A stretch of DNA of 6,322 nucleotides from Clostridium sp. (GTDB lineage: Bacteria; Bacillota; Clostridia; Lachnospirales; Lachnospiraceae), in the NCBI GenBank assembly GCA_023664325.1, contig JAMPFS010000094.1, positions 1 to 6,322 of the forward strand, given 5' to 3'. Each line of letters opens with the position of its first letter. Positions within the stretch are counted from its first letter, which is position 1. Positions 1 to 5,042 of this stretch are shown in pieces. The notes under the pieces were generated by a model. It saw nothing but the letters and a program-made list of their open reading frames with translations. It made no database searches and was not told the DNA's origin. Position numbers and translations under genes: made by a program.

Positions 1-118
1 TTTGCATTTTTTATTTTAGGACAATCTGTTCAGTGAAAAAATGGGGAAACTCAAAAGAATAACATAAAAAGACAAAATTCTGAATTTAAAGAGGAGCGTT
101 GTACCTAAATCAAGATAG

Positions 119-210
119 ATTGCAGGGCAAATATAATCAACCATAGGTGAGTGCGTTTCATTCAATGGATGGTTTGTTTATCATAACACAATTTTCCGAT
201 ACAATATATA
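119..210 (+). repeat. Inverted repeat arm A (orphan copy of XRE promoter region)
   Basis: By hand alignment this 92-nt stretch matches the reverse complement of 1597-1689 along its whole length with about two one- to two-base gaps and roughly four fifths identical positions. Shared blocks include ATTGCAGG, AATCAACCAT, TTCATTCAA and ACACAATTTTCCG. The other copy lies directly upstream of the XRE regulator at 1109-1579, so this arm looks like a duplicated promoter or operator whose regulator gene has been lost. Its equivalent of the -10 box is TACAAT (200-205), better than the TACCAT of the other copy. Confidence 0.7.
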
Positions 211-274
211 GGTGCTTGCGAAATGTAAGTTTTTCCAGACATCCGTTGTGCAATATAGACAATAATATTTTGGT

Positions 275-303
275 TTGACAATAATAAGGGAAGGGGGTAT
301 GCT
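275..303 (+). promoter_or_regulatory. Sigma-A-type promoter for the gene at 397
   Basis: A perfect -35 box TTGACA (275-280) is followed after 17 nt by TATGCT (298-303), which matches the -10 consensus at four of six positions. Transcription would start near 310, giving a leader of about 85 nt before the GTG start at 397. Confidence 0.5.
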
Positions 304-396
304 TATCTGAAAAAGACTGCCATAGTATTCAGCCCAATCGTTCCGATAAATCATTGCTTTTGGAGACGATTATGCAGCAAACGGGGAGGTAAGCAA

Positions 397-861
397 GTGT
401 ATTTTGAAGATTTGACAAAATATCATTATATGGCGGAGGAAGATTCTTTCAATATTGGCTGGTTAGAAACAGGGCATTTGTTTCATACGGGGAGTGTGCC
501 AGAGGAATTTATGGACAGGCTTTGGGCGTATTTAAGATATCCTGTACACGTCTGCAGAGGATTCCATGCCTGTGATTTATGTAAAGAACACCACACAAAC
601 GTACCGGTTGTTGAATATAAAGGGCAAAAACGGGAAGTGGGATATTATGAGATCCGTGTTTGGGGAAAAGATGGAAGCGTGTATGCGGCTCCAAGCCTGA
701 TTGTTCATTATATTTTACAGCATCAATATCAGCCGCCACAGAAATTTATTGATGCTGTTCTGGATTCAGAAAATATCGCTTCTGACGAATATTATCAAAA
801 AATCATTACCTATTCAGATGGCAATGATTTTTGGCTTGCGCATGACCGCACAAAAATATGA
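397..861 (+). CDS. Conserved small protein, MYFEDLT / GFHxCxxC / AAPSLIxHYI family
   Basis: A 154-residue soluble protein with a GTG start; the ribosome site GGGGAGG (383-389) lies 7 nt upstream. The visible pattern is MYFEDLTKY at the start, NIGWLETGH (19-27), RGFHACDLC with possible metal ligands His57, Cys59 and Cys62 (54-62), YYEIRVWG (83-90), YAAPSLIVHYILQHQYQPP (96-114) and FIDAVL (117-122). I recognise this arrangement from a family of short uncharacterised bacterial proteins often found in accessory regions (possibly DUF7919), but I know of no established activity. There is no signal peptide or membrane segment. The gene runs into a degraded toxin-antitoxin remnant, so its last 10 to 20 residues may be altered. 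The reading frame after its TGA stays open to 1005 and coincides with the toxin fossil's C-terminal frame, which I take as chance. Confidence 0.8.
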   Translation: MYFEDLTKYHYMAEEDSFNIGWLETGHLFHTGSVPEEFMDRLWAYLRYPVHVCRGFHACDLCKEHHTNVPVVEYKGQKREVGYYEIRVWGKDGSVYAAPSLIVHYILQHQYQPPQKFIDAVLDSENIASDEYYQKIITYSDGNDFWLAHDRTKI

Positions 862-889
862 AGAGAAACGCTTGATTGCAGATGGCTGA
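842..889 (+). pseudogene. Possible C-terminal remnant of an antitoxin
   Basis: The frame ending at the TGA at 887-889 reads MTAQKYEEKRLIADG. It overlaps the toxin fossil's ATG at 882 by 8 nt, the typical overlap of antitoxin and toxin genes in type II pairs. The charged helical tail would suit a YefM- or Axe-type antitoxin C-terminus, but it is short and I cannot match it to a family by itself. No antitoxin N-terminal domain is found upstream, since that DNA is occupied by the gene at 397. The identification rests on its position next to the toxin remnant. Confidence 0.3.
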
Positions 890-1005
890 TATTTCATTCT
901 CGGAGCGGGCATGGGGAGAATTTCAATACTGGATGGGTGGTGTATTCCGTGGACGAGCGGGGGGTTAATATATACCAGTGTAAAGGACACTATGATGATA
1001 AATAG
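882..1005 (+). pseudogene. Broken Txe/YoeB-type toxin gene, internal deletion and frameshift
   Basis: From the ATG at 882 the sequence reads MADISFSERAWGEFQYW, the typical start of Txe/YoeB mRNA-cleaving toxins (pattern F-S-x-x-A-W-x-x-Y/F-x-Y-W). It then runs out of frame and stops at 966. From about 924 another frame reads NTGWVVYSVDERGVNIYQCK followed by GHYDDK and a TAG at 1003-1005, matching the usual C-terminal part (VYxVDexxIxIxQCxxHY). Such toxins are usually about 85 to 90 residues; here only about 40 residues of recognisable sequence remain. The middle, which carries the family's catalytic Glu and Arg, is gone, and the C-terminal His-Tyr survives. The gene cannot make an active toxin. 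It would have formed a pair with the antitoxin tail overlapping its start. Confidence 0.65.
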
Positions 1006-1059
1006 CTTTTTACAGTAGGGAAAATAAATACTGATAAGCCATTGTGAACAAAGAAAATG

Positions 1060-1086
1060 AAATGCGGGATAGACTGTCCCGCATTT
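1060..1086. terminator. Bidirectional hairpin terminator
   Basis: AAATGCGGGA (1060-1069) pairs perfectly with TCCCGCATTT (1077-1086) around a 7-nt loop. On the plus strand the stem runs into TTTT then GCATGG. On the minus strand it is followed by a T-rich run (TTTCATTTTCTTTG). It sits between convergent units, the plus-strand toxin remnant ending at 1005 and the minus-strand regulator ending at 1109, so it probably stops transcription from both sides. Confidence 0.8.
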
Positions 1087-1108
1087 TGCATGGAAAAGAT
1101 AAATCCGT

Positions 1109-1579
1109 CTACTTCAGCCTGATTTCATAATGTTTCCCAAAATAGACCGCATACATAATCAGTCCGATAACAACTAAAACCAAACCAATTCCTGTTCCAT
1201 TATTATTAGGGAAATAATAGTTAATCGCCAAATGAATTGGCGCAAGTAATACAGCAACAATCAGCCAAATGATTTCCATGTGTAAAAAATCTTTTTCAGC
1301 CTTGGCTTTCTTTTCCTGTAGTAACAGCATATTTTCCTCAGCTTTTGCTTTATAATCCTCCATAGCAATCCTTTCTCCGCTTAATAGTTCATTTACGGTT
1401 ATTCCTAAAATATCGCACAGCTCCATCATGATTGACACATCCGGAATACTTTTTCCGGTTTCCCATTTCGATACTGCCCGGTTCGTAATATGCAACTGTT
1501 CAGCAAGCTGCATTTGTGTCAATCCTTTTTCTTTACGACAGGATGCAATAAATTTTCCTATCTCACTCTGATTCATCAT
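1109..1579 (-). CDS. XRE-family regulator with two C-terminal membrane helices
   Basis: A 156-residue protein (MMNQSEIG...). The N-terminal helix-turn-helix domain covers about 5-68, with IGKFIASCRKEKGLTQMQLA followed by ITNRAVSKWETGKSIPD, the classic XRE recognition helix and its SKWETG turn. It is followed by a charged, probably helical linker (71-100), a hydrophobic helix at about 102-121, a short loop rich in Asn and Gly, and a second helix at about 129-149. The protein is therefore likely a membrane-tethered DNA-binding regulator, a layout common in Firmicutes. The frame is open much further upstream, but the ribosome site GAAAGGAGG (1594-1586) lies 6 nt before the ATG at 1579, which fixes the start; the next ATG at 1576 is also possible. 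Its upstream DNA is duplicated in inverted form at 119-210, consistent with an operator it may recognise. Targets are unknown. Confidence 0.88.
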   Translation of the reverse strand: MMNQSEIGKFIASCRKEKGLTQMQLAEQLHITNRAVSKWETGKSIPDVSIMMELCDILGITVNELLSGERIAMEDYKAKAEENMLLLQEKKAKAEKDFLHMEIIWLIVAVLLAPIHLAINYYFPNNNGTGIGLVLVVIGLIMYAVYFGKHYEIRLK

Positions 1580-1775
1580 CGAAAACCTCCTTTCTGTGCA
1601 TATGGTACCGGAAAATTGTGTCATAATAAATGAACTATCAGTTGAATGAAGCATATTCCACCGATGGTTGATTGTATTTGTCCTGCAATTCATTGAATAT
1701 TCTTCATACATTTCCCGATGTTCTATACAATTCTGCAAACTTGCAGGTTACAACAACCAATCCAAATTCTCCGCA
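1580..1775. promoter_or_regulatory. Gap between the two regulator genes
   Basis: This 196-nt gap separates two minus-strand regulators. It contains inverted-repeat arm B and, further from the start codon, a 14-nt near-perfect palindrome CTGCAAACTTGCAG (1733-1746) whose half CTGCAA resembles the TGCAA half-sites in front of the other regulator. There is no credible gene. I see no strong terminator after the upstream regulator's stop at 1776, so some read-through from it is possible. Confidence 0.45.
1597..1689 (-). repeat. Inverted repeat arm B (promoter region of the XRE regulator)
   Basis: The upstream region of the membrane-linked XRE gene, read on the minus strand, aligns with 119-210 of the plus strand (see that entry). 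It ends about 17 nt before the regulator's start codon. The part nearest the gene holds TTCATT, 17 nt, then TACCAT, a weak promoter-like pair conserved in position in the other arm (TTTATC, 17 nt, TACAAT). Conservation of this block against differing flanks suggests a promoter with operator. Confidence 0.68.
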
Positions 1776-2105
1776 CTACTTGCGCAGGGAAGCTTTGAGT
1801 GCCTGTATTGTATCGGTAATAATCATCAGTTCGTGGCTGGAACAGTCCTCTAAAATGCCGGAGATTTCAGAAGCATAAGCATATTCTGCCCTATCGAGTT
1901 CATCACATAAAAGTTCATCCGCAGAACAGGATAAAGCATTCAATATAGCGATAAATACTTTCAAACTTGGGATACAGTTCCCTGTCTCGATATGAGATAT
2001 GTGGGTTGTGCCGACATCACATAGTTCCGCCAGCTTCTCCTGTGACAAATTGCAGGCAATTCTTCGTTTTCTGATTTTTCCGCCAATCGTTTTGTAATCT
2101 ATCAT
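1776..2105 (-). CDS. Small XRE-family DNA-binding regulator
   Basis: A 109-residue soluble protein. An XRE helix-turn-helix domain spans about 6-68: IGGKIRKRRIACNLSQEKLA, then VGTTHISHIETGNCIPS, the usual SQEKLAE and HISHIETG signature. The C-terminal 40 residues (about 70-109) are acidic and helical with no recognised domain, possibly for dimerisation or ligand sensing. The ATG at 2105 is chosen because GAGGTG (2117-2112) lies 6 nt upstream; the open frame continues to 2255 but the extra 50 residues are AT-driven and lack such a site. The gene is divergent from the five-gene cluster starting at 2281 and shares a 175-nt control region with it, so it is the likely regulator of that cluster and of itself. 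Confidence 0.88.
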   Translation of the reverse strand: MIDYKTIGGKIRKRRIACNLSQEKLAELCDVGTTHISHIETGNCIPSLKVFIAILNALSCSADELLCDELDRAEYAYASEISGILEDCSSHELMIITDTIQALKASLRK

Positions 2106-2280
2106 TCCTATCACCTCATTTGCATTGTAGGTGCAATTCGATAAAACAATAATGACTGTAAAATGCAAACGGATTAAATAATGCAAAATGTTGTTAAAAA
2201 TTTGCGCAAATGTGCCGATAACATAAAGGAAGATATAAAATGAAATGGATTTCAATTATTTAATCAGGGAGGTAACAATT
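2106..2280. promoter_or_regulatory. Divergent control region with putative XRE operator
   Basis: The intergenic region contains a perfect 12-bp palindrome ATTTGCGCAAAT (2200-2211) and related half-sites: TGCAAA at 2164-2169 and 2182-2187, and TTTGCA (reverse orientation) at 2119-2124. The half-sites at 2164 and 2182 are 18 bp apart. A TACAAT box facing the regulator lies at 2129-2124, very close to its ribosome site. I could not find a convincing -35/-10 pair toward the cluster; AT-rich candidates such as TATAAA (2234-2239) lack a good partner. The palindrome is about 70 nt before the first cluster gene. Confidence 0.5.
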
Positions 2281-2928
2281 ATGTCAATGAATATTCGTTT
2301 TAATACAGGTAATTCAGGCTATACGAACATTAACACCAACAGCAAACAATATAAGGCTGCGGCAAAGGATTTTCTTGCGGCTCACCGTGCGGAGGTGGCT
2401 GCCATGACACCAGAGCAGAGAATGATGTATGAGCTGTTTGGCGGTGAAGAAGCATATATGAGAAACGTAATGCGGAATTACGATTCTGATGGAAATTTTT
2501 TGAATGCATATGGCGTTGCCGGAATGGATGCAACTGGAAAGAGTTTATCAGAAATGCACCAAATCATAAATGTTTCGGAAGAATACAGGCAGAAAATGTT
2601 TGATGAGTGCAAACGTCATTTTATTCAGGAATGCGGTGTTGCAAATGGAGATACCACGAAAAGGACGGAAGTTTTTACAGCATATCAAAAAAGTGTTCCT
2701 ATTGAAGACCGCTTAAAAGGAACATGGACATTAGGGCAATACGAGAAAAATTACACTTTGGCATTCGCTGCTGCGGTCAAGGCGGTGAATCCAGGCTGGA
2801 AAAATGGTGATTCCTTTGATATAAGTATTTTGGACAGCGTTACCAGAGAATCGGTAGATGCTTCGCTTGTTAAATCAAACGGTCAGTATGGGGAGGTATT
2901 AACCAGAGGATTGGATATATCCGTTTAG
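2281..2928 (+). CDS. Cluster gene 1: uncharacterised 215-residue protein with LDISV tail
   Basis: First gene of the plus-strand cluster. The ATG at 2281 has AGGGAGGT (2266-2273) 7 nt upstream; an earlier in-frame ATG at 2245 has no such site. I do not recognise a characterised family. The protein is soluble, with no signal peptide or membrane helix. It has a Ser/Asn-rich start (1-22), a helical charged section with MTPEQRMMYELFGGEEAYM (42-60), then DATGKSLSEMHQIINVSEEY (83-102), GVANGDTTKRTEVF (119-132), LGQYEKNYTLAFAAAVKA (151-168) and ILDSVTRESVD (183-193). It ends in RGLDISV, similar to the tails of the four following genes, although the rest does not align with them. After its TAG the frame continues through a short fossil tail that also ends in LDLQV. 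Confidence 0.78.
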   Translation: MSMNIRFNTGNSGYTNINTNSKQYKAAAKDFLAAHRAEVAAMTPEQRMMYELFGGEEAYMRNVMRNYDSDGNFLNAYGVAGMDATGKSLSEMHQIINVSEEYRQKMFDECKRHFIQECGVANGDTTKRTEVFTAYQKSVPIEDRLKGTWTLGQYEKNYTLAFAAAVKAVNPGWKNGDSFDISILDSVTRESVDASLVKSNGQYGEVLTRGLDISV

Positions 2929-2982
2929 GCGGAGCGGCAGGGGCCGTCTGTTTCCAGCAGTTCCCTTGATTTACAGGTATAA
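2929..2982 (+). pseudogene. Fossil C-terminal tail of a cluster paralog
   Basis: Directly after the TAG of cluster gene 1, and in its frame, 17 codons read AERQGPSVSSSLDLQV-like sequence and end in TAA (2980-2982). The last part is identical at DNA level to the end of cluster gene 3. It is either the original end of gene 1 cut off by a stop, or the leftover 3' end of a deleted paralog. Since gene 1 already ends in a proper LDISV tail, I prefer the second reading. Confidence 0.5.
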
Positions 2983-2984
2983 AA
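2957..2984 (+). repeat. 28-bp exact direct repeat, copy 1
   Basis: Identical to 4288-4315. It covers the codons for SSLDLQV, the TAA stop and two further A bases. This copy lies in the gap between cluster genes 1 and 2, the other at the true 3' end of gene 3. Confidence 0.9.
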
Positions 2985-3012
2985 ATAAATTCATTAAAAT
3001 GAGGTAGTGAAG

Positions 3013-3609
3013 ATGAATATATTGAATAGCATTTATGCAGGGAAAGTATCTGCCAGTGCAAGCAGAAGTCTTTCCAAAACTTCCGAAAAAGACAAGTGGC
3101 AATTGACAGATTCCCTGAAAGAGAAAATTGTTGAACTGGCAAAGAAAGATGCGAAACGTAATGTATATATGGGAAATGAGTTTATGACTTTGCGGAAATC
3201 AGAGGTTGGCAAAGTTGCGCCAAACCGGGCTGCCCTGATTGGAAAGTTTGATCAGGCAATGCGTTCCGGGGATATGGGCGACATGAAGAAAATTCAAGAG
3301 GCAGATAAACGTTGGCTATGTCTTTTATTTGGAATACCTTATGAGGCTGAATATCAGGGAGAGGGATCGGAATCAGCGGTTCATATATATAACAAGGAAG
3401 GTGAGGAAGTTCTTACATATACTCACGGGGCTGGCTGGCATGAGAAAGAAACAAAGGCAGAAACCGATGTCCACTCCGCTTTAAAGTCTGTCTATTATGG
3501 AGCATATCGGGATGAAAGAAAGGCATTGAAAATGAATGCCGGAACAAATAGCGGAGAAGTTATAAATGAAAATATTGTAGTACAAAGTAATTTTGATATG
3601 AAAGCATAA
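3013..3609 (+). CDS. Cluster gene 2: paralog family member, 198 residues, FDMKA tail
   Basis: The start is the ATG at 3013, with GAGG (3001-3004) 8 nt upstream; an in-frame GTG at 3007 is too close to that site. This is one of three tandem paralogs with genes 3 and 4. Shared landmarks in order are Trp29, the helix motif IVELAKK (39-45), KVAPNR (67-72), MGDMKKIQEAD (88-98), a strand pair with the turn YNKEGEEVLTY (126-136), GW (141-142), then Tyr165-x2-Glu168-x4-Lys173 in GAYRDERKALK. It ends in SNFDMKA. There is no signal peptide, membrane helix or obvious catalytic motif. The segment between VAPNR and the strand pair is longer than in gene 3. I do not recognise a characterised family. Confidence 0.78.
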   Translation: MNILNSIYAGKVSASASRSLSKTSEKDKWQLTDSLKEKIVELAKKDAKRNVYMGNEFMTLRKSEVGKVAPNRAALIGKFDQAMRSGDMGDMKKIQEADKRWLCLLFGIPYEAEYQGEGSESAVHIYNKEGEEVLTYTHGAGWHEKETKAETDVHSALKSVYYGAYRDERKALKMNAGTNSGEVINENIVVQSNFDMKA

Positions 3610-3665
3610 CGAGTGCGATTTCATAAATATATTCGGAAAATTTGAATGACAGGAGGATATGTTAT

Positions 3666-4313
3666 ATGCAGATAACAAGGGATAATTATTCACAGTATGC
3701 AGCTATGATACAACAAATGTTTGGAAACGGAAAAAAGTCTGGCAATCCATTGGCTCAATGTGACTATGGTAATTTTGCGCTGCGTTTTAAGCCGGTTGAT
3801 ATTCCGTTTACAAAACCAAATTGGGATAATATAATGACAAAACGTGATAAACCCGCTATGTCAGAAGAAGAATTTGAAGAAGCAATCAAGGAACTTGCAA
3901 GGAAAGAGTTTTCGACCGGAAAGCGTGACGATGCCGCATATAGAAAGTTATGTATGCAACATGGTGAAACCGTATCTCCGGACAGGAAAGCCATTTATGA
4001 AGCAAGCATGAAGCAGACGGGCGGCAAGATGAATGCGGCTTGTATGTTTTGGGACAGGAAAGGGAATAAAACCCTGTCTTATAATCCCGAATCAAGGAAT
4101 TGGAAAGCGATAAGCACGGACGAAGAATTTGCCAGGGCAAGGCTGTTTACATCAATTTATAATGATGAATTGGCACGTTTGAAGAACGAGTATGGAGAAA
4201 ATGCAAAAGGAACCGTATCCTATCAGCAGATCAAATCGGATTTATCGGATACGAACGCCAGAGAATCCACTGCCCCAAAAGGCATTGGCAGTTCCCTTGA
4301 TTTACAGGTATAA
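3666..4313 (+). CDS. Cluster gene 3: paralog family member, 215 residues, LDLQV tail
   Basis: The start is the ATG at 3666 with a perfect AGGAGG (3651-3656) 9 nt upstream; the upstream in-frame ATG at 3642 would put this site inside the gene. It shares with genes 2 and 4 the motifs PNWDNI (51-56), IKELARK (74-80), VSPDR (103-107), the strand turn DRKGNKTLSY (130-139), Trp146 and Tyr165-x2-Glu168-x4-Lys173. It lacks the roughly 30 to 45 residue segment that genes 2 and 4 carry between VxPxR and the strand turn, and has a longer N-terminus (about 45 residues before PNW). The last residues are IGSSLDLQV, encoded by DNA repeated after gene 1. It appears soluble and its function is unknown. Confidence 0.78.
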   Translation: MQITRDNYSQYAAMIQQMFGNGKKSGNPLAQCDYGNFALRFKPVDIPFTKPNWDNIMTKRDKPAMSEEEFEEAIKELARKEFSTGKRDDAAYRKLCMQHGETVSPDRKAIYEASMKQTGGKMNAACMFWDRKGNKTLSYNPESRNWKAISTDEEFARARLFTSIYNDELARLKNEYGENAKGTVSYQQIKSDLSDTNARESTAPKGIGSSLDLQV

Positions 4314-4315
4314 AA
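4288..4315 (+). repeat. 28-bp exact direct repeat, copy 2
   Basis: The 3' end of cluster gene 3, including the SSLDLQV codons and the stop, identical to 2957-2984. Sequences on both sides of the two copies differ. Confidence 0.9.
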
Positions 4316-4340
4316 TTTTTTAGTGGAGAAGGTGTTTCTT

Positions 4341-5003
4341 ATGGGTATATCAGCAGGTGGCATTGGTGATGTCAGAAGCAATGCCGCAATCGCAACAACC
4401 AGATCAGGCGAACCGAATTGGTCGTATATCCCCACAGCAGGGAAAACGAACAAATCAAAAACCGAATTTATCTGCGAAATAAAAGAATTGGCGCAAAAAG
4501 CAGCGCTGTCAGTAAATAAAACAGAATCCGAATATATTTCCAGACAGGTTCTTCAGTTAAATGCAGAGTATTTATCGGATGTTGCACCGGACAGGAAGAG
4601 GCTGTACCAGCAGGCTAAAAATGCCATGAAAAATCAAGATAATGCCCCGAAAGGGAAAGGAATGGGGGAACTGACATTGTTGGATTTTTTGGAGGCGGCG
4701 GACGGCAGGGGAAGCAGCCTTGCCGAAAAACGTTTTGCCCTGGCGGGCGGCGGTACGCTGACCTGCCCGATTTTGACAGGCGGCGGCTATGGGGCTGTCA
4801 TTGAATATCAGGGGGTAAAGGCTTTATCGAATACCGGATACGGTTGGAGTTATGAAATGACACCTGCGGAAATCGCCAAAAAGAATGAATTTTATTTTGT
4901 CTACTGGACAGAGTACCGCTCGGTTAAGAACAGTGCAGGGGCAGAACTTGAAACGTTGCCGGATTATCTGGAAGATAAACCGGCTTTTGATAGAAAGGCT
5001 TGA
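4341..5003 (+). CDS. Cluster gene 4: paralog family member, 220 residues, FDRKA tail
   Basis: The ATG at 4341 follows GGAGAAGGTG (4325-4334) at a normal distance; the in-frame GTG at 4323 precedes that site. The gene begins 27 nt after gene 3. Landmarks shared with genes 2 and 3 are PNWSYI (25-30), IKELAQK (47-53), VAPDR (81-85), MGELTLLDFLEAAD (108-121, compare gene 2), a strand at AVIEYQGVKALSN (152-164), GW (168-169) and Tyr188-x2-Glu191-x4-Lys196. A glycine-rich stretch (ALAGGGTLTCPILTGGGYG, 133-151) is encoded by a locally GC-rich patch (about 4690-4795) unlike the neighbouring genes. It ends in KPAFDRKA. It appears soluble and I know no function. Confidence 0.78.
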   Translation: MGISAGGIGDVRSNAAIATTRSGEPNWSYIPTAGKTNKSKTEFICEIKELAQKAALSVNKTESEYISRQVLQLNAEYLSDVAPDRKRLYQQAKNAMKNQDNAPKGKGMGELTLLDFLEAADGRGSSLAEKRFALAGGGTLTCPILTGGGYGAVIEYQGVKALSNTGYGWSYEMTPAEIAKKNEFYFVYWTEYRSVKNSAGAELETLPDYLEDKPAFDRKA

Positions 5004-5042
5004 AAGAAATTATAATGGTTTCATAAGGAAGGAATGACGACA

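Larger units (their letters stand above)
1..396. other. Gene-free leader region, AT-rich
   Basis: I see no credible gene in this stretch. The few start codons lead to reading frames of under ten codons (for example ATG GGG AAA CTC near 41, and ATG CTT ATC TGA at 299). It does hold one arm of a long inverted repeat (119-210) and a sigma-A-like promoter (275-303), both listed separately. The frame of the gene at 397 stays open upstream to about 259 but has no good start codon there, so that extension is probably not translated. Confidence 0.6.

Noticed and set aside
259..396. Upstream extension of the gene at 397, with CTG at 307 as start
   Set aside because: The frame is open, but the translation has no match to the family's usual start at MYFEDL, the promoter's predicted start point is near 310, and the GTG at 397 has a much better ribosome site.
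862..1005. Read-through of the TGA at 859-861 joining the gene at 397 to the toxin tail
   Set aside because: The open frame continues by chance because the toxin fossil's C-terminal frame coincides with it; nothing such as a recoding hairpin or SECIS-like element is evident.
1580..1738. Longer N-terminus for the regulator at 1109-1579
   Set aside because: The extension covers the duplicated promoter region and the strong GAAAGGAGG site.
2106..2255. Longer N-terminus for the regulator at 1776-2105
   Set aside because: The extra 50 residues are AT-driven hydrophobic sequence without a ribosome site; the XRE domain and a good site support the start at 2105.
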